64,000 nucleotides of DNA from JAFDZO01 sp044226845 (GTDB lineage: Bacteria; Bacteroidota; Ignavibacteria; Tepidaquicellales; Tepidaquicellaceae). Below are positions 8,322 through 20,801 of this stretch, in pieces. Made by a program: the position numbers and the translations under genes. The notes under the pieces were generated by a model. That model saw only the letters and a list, made by a program, of their open reading frames with translations, did no database searches and was not told where the DNA came from. How positions within the stretch are numbered: position 1 is the first letter of the stretch; each line of letters starts with the position of its first letter. The stretch covers positions 62,001-126,000 of the forward strand of contig JBGAGG010000002.1 in NCBI GenBank assembly GCA_044226845.1, in the 5' to 3' direction.

Positions 8322-11300
8322 ATGTCTTTCAGGAAAAATTTTCGCAGAAAAAGTATATTCATATTTGTTTTATTTTTAGCATTATCATCCTCACTTACGG
8401 CACAAACAACTCAGGTAATAATAAAACTGAAGCAAAATGCTCCCGCTGAATTATTAACTTCGTTCAGGAATAATTCAATCCGCTCTGATAAATACTCTGT
8501 AACAAAAACCTTAAGCAAGTTTAATGTTACAAATTCTAAATTATTGTTCGATAAAATTCCTGCCGGAATTTTGGATAACTCAGCAGCAGGATTAGACAGA
8601 ATATTTTTATTAAGCGTTGCTCAAAATTTATCGGGCGATCTTCTTTCCATTCTTTCAAAAAATGAATTTGTAGAATACATAGAAACAAACAGAGTTCTTA
8701 AAATTGAATTTGACCCGAACGATACTTATTATTCCAACCAGTATTCTCTTCCGTTAATCGGAATGCCTTCGGTATGGAATATCACTCAGGGCGATTCAAA
8801 TCTTGTGCTTGGAGTTATTGATACCGGCCTCGACTTTCTCCATCCTGATCTGCAAAATTCTTACAAACTGAATTACGGCGAGATGGGAGTTGATGGATTA
8901 GGAAGAGATAAACGTTCTAATGGAGTTGACGATGATAACAACGGTTTCATAGATGACTGGCGCGGATGGGATTTTACTGACGAGCCTTTTACGGGAGATC
9001 CGCGAAGAGGTGATTATCTTACTCCCGATAACGACCCGACTGACGATAATAAAAATTCACACGGTACAGCTGTTACAGGAATTATAAATGCTTCGTTCAA
9101 TAATGCGCTGGGTATTTCTTCAATTGCGCCAAAGTGTAAAGTACTTATTCTGCGGGCATTTGATGCAGAGGGTTTTGGTGAAGAAGATGATGTTGCAAAT
9201 GCCGTGCTTTACGGTATTGCTCAGGGAGTGAAAATTTTTAATTTCAGCTTCGGTGATTATGTCTACAGCAATCTTTTAAAAGATGTTGTAAAATTTGCTT
9301 ACTCAAAAAATGTAACAATAATTTGTTCGGCAGGAAATGACGGCAGCGACAGGCTGCATTACCCTTCAGCTTATGATGAAGTAATTTCAGTCGGCGCATC
9401 TGCTCCTGATGATGCAAGATTTTCTTCTTCTTCCTATGGAGCAACAGTTGATATCTACGCTCCGGGCTTTCAGATTTTTACAACTATGCGTAAAGGAAAG
9501 GGAAGCACAACCTATGGCGGCGACTATGATAATATCAACGGTACTTCATTCTCTGCACCTATAATTGTAGGTGTTGCAGCATTGATGAAGAGTATGAATC
9601 CGAATCTTACCAATGAAGAAATCAGGGGAGTACTTGTATCGAACACAGCCTTATTCCCGAATCAGTCAGGATGGAATAATTTATATTCATCGGGCAGAGT
9701 AGATGCATTGAAGTCAGTGCAGAATGTTGCCTTTCCTTCAGTAGCAAGAATTCATTTTCCGTTTCAGGATTACACAACATTCAGTGATATAATTCCGATT
9801 TGTATCTCGGCGGCATCACCACTATTGCAGTCATACTCAATCTATTATTCTGTCGGATACAGAAGCGAGAACTGGATTCCGCTTGTAACAAATCAGACTT
9901 CACAGGTATTGAACGATACGGTTTACCGGTGGAATATCTCTTCACTGCCTGATACATCTTATACTTTAAGACTTGCAATCAACAGTAACTCAGGCAGAAC
10001 AGTTGAGCACAGGCAGGTAATTTTTAAAGATAAACTTCCTCCGCAGATAACAGGTATTACATCGGGAAGCATCATAGATAAAAACAATACATCGGAGCTG
10101 ATTGCATTCAGCACTAATAAAAGAACGCTTGGTAAAATTTATTACAAAAGAAAAAATGTGCCCGAGCCTTTTAATTTTATTTTAGCAGATGTCGGCACTC
10201 CCAATATAGGATTTATTGCTGAGGTGCATTACGGAATTATAGGCAGCGAAAATTTATCTCCGGGCACTGAATACGAATATTACATTGAAGCGCAGTCGCT
10301 CAACGGGAAAACAGTTACCTTTACTGATTCGCTTTTTTCTTTCATTGCAGGAAATCAGATCAATCAGTACGGCTATAGCAAAAAACCTTACTCGCTGTTC
10401 AATGCGCAGTCATGTTATTCTATAGTTGATATAAACGGCAACGGACAGAAAGATATTTTGCTGAACGATATAAAAAATAATTTGCGCCTTAACGTATATC
10501 AGTTTTCATCGGGATTGTTTCAGAAAATTTCCAATAATAACTGGGGCGATTATAAAGTAGCGCGTGATATTGCCGATATAAACGGCGACGGCAAGCTTGA
10601 TTTACTTACTTCCCAGCAGAGGAACGGATTCATTTTTACACAGTCATCGAACACATCTATGCCCGATGTATTAATATGGAGCGATTCATCTCAGAATAAT
10701 TTCTGGTCGGCAGGATTTGCAGATATAAACGGTGATAATAAAAAAGAAGTTTTCGGATTTGCAGATAGAGATAAGGGCTTAAAAATTTTAGAGAATACTA
10801 CCGGAAATAATTTTACTGAGATTGAAATTCTTCCGTATCATAAAACAGGAAATCTTACTGCAGAGGCAAGCTCGCAAAATGTTTTAGCCGGAGATTTTTT
10901 TAATAACGGATATACACAGATAATATTCACAAACTCATTTGAGTCTTACACAACTGACCTGCCTCAGACAGCTATACAGGTTTATTCAAGCGCTCCGCCA
11001 TTGGATAATAGAAGTAATAATAAATCGGGTTCAGAATTTAACAGGATTTTTATTGACAGTACATATCGCTCAATCAGGGCGGATAATGTTATTAGCGGAG
11101 ATTTTGACGGTGACGGAATAAAAGAATTTGCAGTAGGCTCAGTCAGTAATAATAATGACTTGCTCCAGTATTATGAGCTGCTGGTTTACAAATCTAACGG
11201 AGAGAATTTTGACTTATGGGATATTGTGGATATCAACGGTTATAAATCTTACGTCGAGACTTCAACAAGAGCAGGGAATATAGATGCAGATAACAAAGAT

Positions 11301-12668
11301 GAAATTCTAGTTAACACCGGTACGAATTTTTATATCTTAAAATATAATTCATCTAAGGGTCACATCGAGCCGGTTTATTATATGAGTGATATTAATACGG
11401 TGAATCAAATTGTATATGACTTTGACGGCAACGGTGTTAATGAAATCGGGTTGAATACAGTGAACGATACTTTATTCTTCTATGAAAAGAACGTTAACTT
11501 TGCCGGACCGTCCACTCCCGGAAATATTACCGCATACAGTACTGATTCTAATTTAGTGAGAATAGAATTTGCGCCGGTGCAGAATGTAAGCTACTATAAA
11601 ATTTACAGAGCAGATACTGATTCAAATCAGAACTTTGTTTTATATGATTCTGTGAATACTGCGTTGTATTCCGATGCAAATGTTACCAACAGAAAAAATT
11701 ATTATTATAAAATTTCTTCTGTGTCTGTCACAGGCGGCTTCAAGGAAAGTTATTTATCGAATGCTGTAAAGGCATACGTCCATAATAAGGCAAGGATAGT
11801 TTCGGCAAAGTCGGAGAATAACGGATATATAAGCGTTAAGCTCTCAGAGAACATTCAGTCGGTAATCCCGAATATGAATTCGTTTCAGCTGGCAGGGGTC
11901 GGTAATCCTGATAACATTGCCATAAAAAACTCCACTGAATATTTATTGATTTACAATAACAGATTAGCGAACGGAAATTATAATCTGAAGGCAGTCGGTC
12001 TGCGTGATTTTTATAATTCACCCGTTGATACTACATCGGTAAAATTTGCAGTAGCGCAGTATGATTCAGTTAAGTTCTTTATAAAGTCAGTTGTGCTTAT
12101 TGATAAGAATAAACTGAAAGTTGAGTTTAATCTTCCGGTGGATTCAGTTACGGGATTTAACAAAAGCAATTATAACGTAGCTCCATTTAATATTGGAGTG
12201 AATAGTATATCATTTGATGCAAACCACTCAGTGCTGTACTTAAATCTTGATGATAAAGCGCTTATAGGGGCTACTGGCAAGACGTATATACTCACAGCGA
12301 AGAATGTTTACTCCGTAAGCGGCGTAAAGGTTGTAGACGGCGCAGGAGGAAGCTTCGGGTTGATCTTTAATAAGGAAGATCTGAAAGATATGTATGTATA
12401 TCCGAATCCATGGGCAGGAAATATGGGGCAGGATTATATAACATTTGCAAATCTTACAGTCTCTGCTAATATAAAAATATTTGATTTGAACGGTAAGTTC
12501 ATAGGAGAAATAGACGAAAAGGACGGCAACGGCGGCGCAGAGTGGAATTTAACAGATATGGGTGGAACGAAAGTCGGCTCAGGGATATATATTTACAGAG
12601 CTACAGGAAAGAATTCGCAAGGTGTGGAAGTAGAAGAAAAGATAGGGAAGTTTGTTGTGGTGAGATAA
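8322..12668 (+). CDS. Subtilisin-like S8 peptidase with VCBS/FG-GAP repeats and T9SS sorting domain
   Basis: A 1448-residue exported protein. After the signal peptide (cleavage near SLTAQ, about residue 28) there is a propeptide-like region, then the S8 domain with the full catalytic triad: Asp167 in GVIDTG, His247 in SHGTAVTG and Ser409 in NGTSFSAP. Downstream are beta-sandwich stretches, then repeated calcium-binding-like segments (DINGDGKLDLL, DINGDNKKEV, DFDGDGIKEF, NIDADNKDEIL) of the FG-GAP/VCBS type. A fibronectin-III-like region follows, and finally a type IX sorting domain (YPNPWAG, then KIFDLNGKFIGEI, ending in SGIYIYRATG and a FVVVR end). The protein should be secreted through T9SS and attached to or released from the cell surface. 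It is monocistronic. Confidence 0.93.
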   Translation: MSFRKNFRRKSIFIFVLFLALSSSLTAQTTQVIIKLKQNAPAELLTSFRNNSIRSDKYSVTKTLSKFNVTNSKLLFDKIPAGILDNSAAGLDRIFLLSVAQNLSGDLLSILSKNEFVEYIETNRVLKIEFDPNDTYYSNQYSLPLIGMPSVWNITQGDSNLVLGVIDTGLDFLHPDLQNSYKLNYGEMGVDGLGRDKRSNGVDDDNNGFIDDWRGWDFTDEPFTGDPRRGDYLTPDNDPTDDNKNSHGTAVTGIINASFNNALGISSIAPKCKVLILRAFDAEGFGEEDDVANAVLYGIAQGVKIFNFSFGDYVYSNLLKDVVKFAYSKNVTIICSAGNDGSDRLHYPSAYDEVISVGASAPDDARFSSSSYGATVDIYAPGFQIFTTMRKGKGSTTYGGDYDNINGTSFSAPIIVGVAALMKSMNPNLTNEEIRGVLVSNTALFPNQSGWNNLYSSGRVDALKSVQNVAFPSVARIHFPFQDYTTFSDIIPICISAASPLLQSYSIYYSVGYRSENWIPLVTNQTSQVLNDTVYRWNISSLPDTSYTLRLAINSNSGRTVEHRQVIFKDKLPPQITGITSGSIIDKNNTSELIAFSTNKRTLGKIYYKRKNVPEPFNFILADVGTPNIGFIAEVHYGIIGSENLSPGTEYEYYIEAQSLNGKTVTFTDSLFSFIAGNQINQYGYSKKPYSLFNAQSCYSIVDINGNGQKDILLNDIKNNLRLNVYQFSSGLFQKISNNNWGDYKVARDIADINGDGKLDLLTSQQRNGFIFTQSSNTSMPDVLIWSDSSQNNFWSAGFADINGDNKKEVFGFADRDKGLKILENTTGNNFTEIEILPYHKTGNLTAEASSQNVLAGDFFNNGYTQIIFTNSFESYTTDLPQTAIQVYSSAPPLDNRSNNKSGSEFNRIFIDSTYRSIRADNVISGDFDGDGIKEFAVGSVSNNNDLLQYYELLVYKSNGENFDLWDIVDINGYKSYVETSTRAGNIDADNKDEILVNTGTNFYILKYNSSKGHIEPVYYMSDINTVNQIVYDFDGNGVNEIGLNTVNDTLFFYEKNVNFAGPSTPGNITAYSTDSNLVRIEFAPVQNVSYYKIYRADTDSNQNFVLYDSVNTALYSDANVTNRKNYYYKISSVSVTGGFKESYLSNAVKAYVHNKARIVSAKSENNGYISVKLSENIQSVIPNMNSFQLAGVGNPDNIAIKNSTEYLLIYNNRLANGNYNLKAVGLRDFYNSPVDTTSVKFAVAQYDSVKFFIKSVVLIDKNKLKVEFNLPVDSVTGFNKSNYNVAPFNIGVNSISFDANHSVLYLNLDDKALIGATGKTYILTAKNVYSVSGVKVVDGAGGSFGLIFNKEDLKDMYVYPNPWAGNMGQDYITFANLTVSANIKIFDLNGKFIGEIDEKDGNGGAEWNLTDMGGTKVGSGIYIYRATGKNSQGVEVEEKIGKFVVVR

Positions 12669-12747
12669 AAATTTCTAAAATAGGTTTTCATAAATTTGTT
12701 TAATCTAAAACCAAATTTTATAGATTAATTTATTATTTTACTGCGTT

Positions 12748-12948
12748 ATGTTAGAGTTTCTAATTTTTATAGTGGTTGTAATAGGAGGCGCTGTATTTGC
12801 TCGATATGCTTACAAGAAGGAAAAAGAAGCAATTCGGGAAAATAAAACAGATAGTTTTTTCTACCCTAAACCACATATAATTGAACAGGAAAGACAGCGC
12901 TTAGAATTCCTTGAAAAACATAAGAAAAAAAGTAGCAAGGAAAAATAA
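12748..12948 (+). CDS. Small membrane protein of unknown function
   Basis: The 66 residues comprise one N-terminal hydrophobic helix (about residues 3-20, EFLIFIVVVIGGAVFARY) followed by a highly charged tail rich in Lys and Glu that ends in KKKSSKEK. Short genes like this can be chance, but the helix-plus-basic-tail design, the clean ATG and the position in an otherwise empty interval support it. It may be an inner-membrane peptide. No family is recognised. Confidence 0.5.
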   Translation: MLEFLIFIVVVIGGAVFARYAYKKEKEAIRENKTDSFFYPKPHIIEQERQRLEFLEKHKKKSSKEK

Positions 12949-13410
12949 ATAAACCGAATACTAAAAAGTAATTTTATTTATATATGCTTAGTAATTTTAT
13001 CTTTTTGTCAAATCTTTAAATATTACCTAATCAATATTTCTATCTGAATCCCAAAATTTCATCTTTGCCATCATTACCTGTCAACTCCATTCATGTTTTA
13101 TTTTGCAAATGCCCGTAATTTTGCAGAAAATTAACATACTGATAACACAAAGTTTACAATTCAATTTTGCCGTTCAGAAAATTTGAACTTTTATGATTTG
13201 AGCGTAGTTATACGTAGTACACTATCGTTTTTTATTCGTATTCAGAGCGTATTCTAACTTTTCGGAGAGTAGGTCTATCCCAAAATTTGTGCCTAAAAGA
13301 AAATACAGATTATTACTATATTTGTAATTCAATCGAAAACGCATCAAAAGTTACACAGAAAGTTCTTTTAAAAGTCCGGAAAAAAAGTTGTTAAAGTTAC
13401 GATAAGTAAC

Positions 13411-13441
13411 TTGACTTTTTAAAGGATTCTTATTAACTTTG
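13411..13441 (+). promoter_or_regulatory. Bacteroidota-type promoter of the rRNA operon (P2)
   Basis: TTGAC at 13411 and TAACTTTG at 13434-13441 match the -33 (TTG) and -7 (TAnnTTTG) boxes of the primary sigma factor in Bacteroidota, with a spacing of about 20 bp. Transcription would begin near 13448, giving a leader of about 140 nt before 16S. No start site has been measured. Confidence 0.6.
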
Positions 13442-13463
13442 TAATTCGTGCAAAAAACGATCA

Positions 13464-13478
13464 AAAGTTCTTTAAAAT
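13464..13478 (+). promoter_or_regulatory. boxA-like antitermination site in the rRNA leader
   Basis: AAAGTTCTTTAAAA resembles the NusB/NusE boxA consensus (TGCTCTTTAACA). A close match, CGTTCTTTAACAAT, occurs again before 23S at 15536. Placement between promoter and 16S fits rRNA antitermination. Confidence 0.5.
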
Positions 13479-13588
13479 ATACCAATAATTTTAACACAAG
13501 CTTTATATTTAGCAATATACAAGTTTAGTGCGTAATTGAGAAAAAGTTAAAACCTTGTAGCTTAGGAAATCAAACAAGACATTTAATT

Positions 13589-15107
<1,519 letters not shown>

Positions 15108-15179
15108 CTAAAGAGAAAATTTTCAAGTACACTTGGTTTTGACTCTCAATTACACACTAAAATTTTTAATCAAAATCTT

Positions 15180-15206
15180 CCGGCTTATCTAAGCCGGGAG
15201 TTTTTT
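15180..15206 (+). terminator. Terminator-like hairpin in the 16S-tRNA spacer
   Basis: CCGGCTT (15180-15186) and AAGCCGG (15191-15197) form a perfect 7-bp stem with a 4-nt loop. GAG and six T residues follow. This looks like an intrinsic terminator inside the rRNA operon, upstream of both tRNAs and 23S. It might be bypassed by antitermination or serve as attenuation; alternatively it is only a processing hairpin. Confidence 0.55.
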
Positions 15207-15276
15207 GATACTAAAGCAGTTCAATAGGATTTCTTGTGTTTTCTAAAATTTTAGATATTAAAATTTGATAATACTT

Positions 15277-15350
<74 letters not shown>

Positions 15351-15426
15351 CATTATTAAGGACTGTCTCTGAAGACTGTTTTCTCCTTATTAAAGTTTTG
15401 GTTGTTATAACAAAAAATTTTAAATA

Positions 15427-15499
15427 GGGGATATAGCTCAATTGGTAGAGCACCAGCTTTGCAAGCTGGGGGTTATCGGTTCGATTCCGATTATCTCCA
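15427..15499 (+). tRNA. tRNA-Ala (TGC)
   Basis: A 73-nt cloverleaf. The acceptor stem GGGGATA pairs with TATCTCC with one G-U pair. The anticodon TGC is at 15460-15462 within CCAGC-TTTGCAA-GCTGG, the T-loop is TTCGATT, and the discriminator is A. CCA is not encoded. Confidence 0.97.
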
Positions 15500-15535
15500 C
15501 TCTTGAGCAGCCTGTTCGGCTGTTTCAAATAATTT

Positions 15536-15549
15536 CGTTCTTTAACAAT
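15536..15549 (+). promoter_or_regulatory. boxA-like site before 23S rRNA
   Basis: CGTTCTTTAACAAT closely matches the rRNA boxA consensus TGCTCTTTAACA. A boxA in the 16S-23S spacer is standard for Nus-dependent antitermination. Confidence 0.6.
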
Positions 15550-15646
15550 ATAGTTGTTTTCCAAAATATATAATTAATACAATTTCATATTGATGCACTG
15601 ATTCAAGACGCGAGTCTTGAACGCTACCTGTATCAATGAAATTTTC

Positions 15647-18588
<2,942 letters not shown>

Positions 18589-18713
18589 GAAAATAGCATA
18601 GATCAGGTAGCGGTCAGGAACATCAATATGAATTTGAATTAATTACCGTATCACGGTAAAACAACTATATTTTAATTTTTCGATTGCGAAGTTCAATCTT
18701 TGTAATCACGATT

Positions 18714-19128
<415 letters not shown>

Positions 19129-19142
19129 TTTTAGAATTCGCC

Positions 19143-19166
19143 GTTGTTGGTCTCCTGACCAACAAC
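19143..19166. repeat. Palindromic dispersed repeat, GTTGTTGGTC type
   Basis: GTTGTTGGTC and GACCAACAAC form a perfect 10-bp inverted repeat around TCCT. Related copies occur at 20444-20469 and 47657-47680, always in non-coding DNA. Confidence 0.75.
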
Positions 19167-19175
19167 CATAATCTT

Positions 19176-19289
19176 ACAAGACTTTAATCAAACTATGTTA
19201 CTCCATTAAGGGCAAGCTGTGGATGAGTAGTGTTGCCGGATTTTTTTTAAAAAAAGCCACTGTTTAGCAATCAGCAGTGGCTTTTTTCG
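19176..19289 (+). repeat. Fourth 5S-tail cassette with a different terminator
   Basis: Starting at CAAGACTTTAATCAAAC, the 5S-tail-like sequence is diverged (GTGGATGAGTAGTGTTGCCG). It is followed by another perfect terminator stem, AAAAAAGCCACTG with CAGTGGCTTTTTT (about 19251-19288). The hairpin sequence is unrelated to the one after 5S, so only the 5S-like half is shared. Confidence 0.8.
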
Positions 19290-19305
19290 TTTATACCAGA
19301 CTGTC

Positions 19306-19325
19306 ATTCCCGCGAAGGCGGGAAT
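19306..19325. repeat. Palindromic repeat ATTCCCGC-GAAG-GCGGGAAT
   Basis: A perfect 8-bp inverted repeat with a 4-nt loop, within TGTCATTCCCGCGAAGGCG. Copies with the same stem occur at 44932-44951 and 47624-47643. This is a widespread type of dispersed intergenic palindrome. Confidence 0.8.
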
Positions 19326-19335
19326 CAAATCATCT

Positions 19336-19369
19336 CGTTCCGAAGTTGCAAATCCCGCTTTATCAGGGG
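19336..19369. repeat. Dispersed 32-34 bp repeat (CAAATCCCGCTTTATCAGGG type), copy 1
   Basis: CGAAGTTGCAAATCCCG followed by CTTTATCAGGGG. Close copies lie at 20386-20419 and 25321-25352, all intergenic. Function unknown. Confidence 0.65.
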
Positions 19370-19577
19370 TCGGTGTCGGAACGTATAATTTGATCACCAC
19401 CTCCTGCTCCATCCTAAAAAAAGGGGGGTATAGTGTGCTAATTCTCCTTCCCATACAGGAGTTTGGGACGGAAAACAATAAAACCGCTATTAAGTTTTCA
19501 GCGACAGTTACTCCCTCCCAAAAGAATTTCTATAAAAATTATATTTCGTTAAATTCTATCCATTAACTATTATTAAA

Positions 19578-20321
19578 ATGTTTACTGTACAATATAGAGA
19601 AGAAGTACTCGAGAAGATTATTGATAAAGCTAAGCAAGATACAAGAATCGTTTCTGCTGCTGTTGTCGGCTCTTATGCTTTGGGTAATGAAGACCGCTGG
19701 TCGGATATTGACTTAACTTTTGCAGTAAGGGAAGAGTTTACTGTTGCAGAAATATTACACTCATGGACGGAGTATGTTCTGCAGGAGTTTTCCGGCGTTG
19801 TTTTATTTGACGCTGTAAGAGGAAATACAGTTTACCGTGTCTATATGCTTCCCGGATGCTTGCAGGTTGACCTGTCTTTCTCCCCCGAAAAAGAATTCGG
19901 CGCAGTCGGAAAAAACTTTAAACTTCTTTACGGAAAACAATTCGAAAAACCTCAACCTAAACCTCAGGCAAACGCAGAGATTTTCGGATTATTAATTCAT
20001 CACTTAGTAAGGGCAAGATTTTGCTCTGAAAGAAACCGCCTTTGGCAAGCAGAATTTTGGATTAGCGAGGCAAGAAATTACGCGCTTAAACTTGCCTGCA
20101 TTGCGCATCATATTAATCCAGACTATGCCCGCGGCTTTGATGACTTACCGCAAAGCGTTTTATCTTTATTTAAAGAAACTTATGTGAAAGAGTTAAGCAA
20201 ATCAGAAATTTTGAGAGCGTTACAACTTATCATAACAGCTCTTCCTAATATTTCGTATGAAGTAAATGAAATGACAATTAAGGTGAAAGAAACTTTAAGT
20301 TCACTCTGCGAAGAGGTGTAG
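19578..20321 (+). CDS. Nucleotidyltransferase-domain protein (aminoglycoside-adenylyltransferase-like fold)
   Basis: The 247 residues start with a polymerase-beta-type nucleotidyltransferase domain. VVGSYALGNEDRWSDIDLTF holds the GS motif and the metal-binding D-x-D, and a third acidic residue may lie in QVDLSF (about residue 100). The C-terminal half is helical. Relatives include kanamycin/streptomycin nucleotidyltransferases and many uncharacterised proteins, so antibiotic resistance should not be assumed. The gene stands alone and is flanked on both sides by 5S-tail/terminator cassettes (19176 and 20527) and other dispersed repeats, which hints at acquisition by recombination. No toxin- or antitoxin-like partner is adjacent. 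Confidence 0.85.
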   Translation: MFTVQYREEVLEKIIDKAKQDTRIVSAAVVGSYALGNEDRWSDIDLTFAVREEFTVAEILHSWTEYVLQEFSGVVLFDAVRGNTVYRVYMLPGCLQVDLSFSPEKEFGAVGKNFKLLYGKQFEKPQPKPQANAEIFGLLIHHLVRARFCSERNRLWQAEFWISEARNYALKLACIAHHINPDYARGFDDLPQSVLSLFKETYVKELSKSEILRALQLIITALPNISYEVNEMTIKVKETLSSLCEEV

Positions 20322-20385
20322 GATACAATCCTCCGCCTTTGGCGGGGCAAGCTCTCCTTATGTAAGGAGGGGAAATAATTCTCTA

Positions 20386-20419
20386 GTTCAGATGTTGTAA
20401 ATCCCGCTTTAGTAGGGAT
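20386..20419. repeat. Dispersed repeat, copy 2
   Basis: GTTCAGATGTTGTAAATCCC then GCTTTAGTAGGGAT; a diverged copy of the repeats at 19336 and 25321. Confidence 0.6.
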
Positions 20420-20443
20420 CCAGTTTGGGAATGTATGACTACC

Positions 20444-20469
20444 ATTATTGGTCTATTTGACCAATAACC
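20444..20469. repeat. Palindromic dispersed repeat, GTTATTGGTC type
   Basis: ATTATTGGTC and GACCAATAAC form an imperfect inverted repeat around TATTT, followed by CATAATCT as at 19167. Related to 19143-19166. Confidence 0.65.
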
Positions 20470-20484
20470 ATAATCTCTTTTGAT

Positions 20485-20524
20485 ACCGCCCCCTTAATCC
20501 CCCTCCTTCAAAAAGGAGGGGGAA
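20485..20524. repeat. 40-bp dispersed repeat with CCCCCTCCTT hairpin, copy 1
   Basis: ACCGCCCCCTTAATCCCCC then TCCTTCAAAAAGGAGGGGGA. The right half forms a strong hairpin. An almost identical copy lies at 22111-22151 and a diverged one at 22909-22949; a related G-rich tract is at about 47530. Confidence 0.8.
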
Positions 20525-20526
20525 GC

Positions 20527-20632
20527 ATTAACAAACAATGTTACTCCATTACGGGCCAGCTGTGGAAGAGTAGGTTTCGCCAGATTTTATTTTAAAAAAG
20601 CCTCTATCGATTTATTTCGGTAGAGGCTTTTT
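20527..20632 (+). repeat. Fifth 5S-tail cassette with a third terminator type
   Basis: CATTAACAAACAATGTTACT, then CATTACGGGCCAGCTGTGG and AAGAGTAGGTTTCGCCAGAT repeat the 5S-tail units almost exactly. They are followed by a different terminator stem, AAAAAGCCTCTATCGA with TCGGTAGAGGCTTTTT (20595-20632). Confidence 0.85.
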
Positions 20633-20801
20633 GCGTTTATATAACTCCCTCGTTCCGATGCTCAGGCAAATGCATGTCATTTCTACCAGGGCAGGGTTCC
20701 AATAATACACGAAGCCGATGCTGGTCCCCTAACTAACTACCGTTTTTATATTCTTTCATTTTTACATATTTAAATATTAAAACCTTACTTAACTTTACTT
20801 T

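Larger units (their letters stand above)
12949..13588 (+). promoter_or_regulatory. rRNA operon leader region
   Basis: This 640-bp gene-free stretch is AT-rich. Two similar modules occur: a TATATTTG box at 13317 followed by TTTGTAATTCAATCG and an AAAGTTCTTTT segment at about 13363, then a TAACTTTG box at 13434 followed by TTTGTAATTCGTGCA and AAAGTTCTTTAAAA at about 13464. Each looks like a -7 box followed by a boxA-like antitermination site, so the leader may carry duplicated promoters. The left half (12949-13250) shows nothing further that I recognise. Confidence 0.6.
20322..20801. other. Gene-free, repeat-rich interval
   Basis: Contains a CTCCGCCTTTGGCGG palindrome (about 20330), dispersed repeats at 20386 and 20485, a GTC palindrome at 20444, and a fifth 5S-tail/terminator cassette at 20527-20632. 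The remaining 170 bp up to the next gene show nothing recognisable beyond an AT-rich promoter-like stretch. Confidence 0.7.

Noticed and set aside
19206..19478. 90-residue reverse open frame after the rRNA operon
   Set aside because: Runs over a terminator and dispersed palindromes, with a composition unlike the neighbouring genes.
19578..20321. Antibiotic resistance nucleotidyltransferase
   Set aside because: Only the general fold motif GS...D-x-D is visible; drug specificity cannot be read from it.
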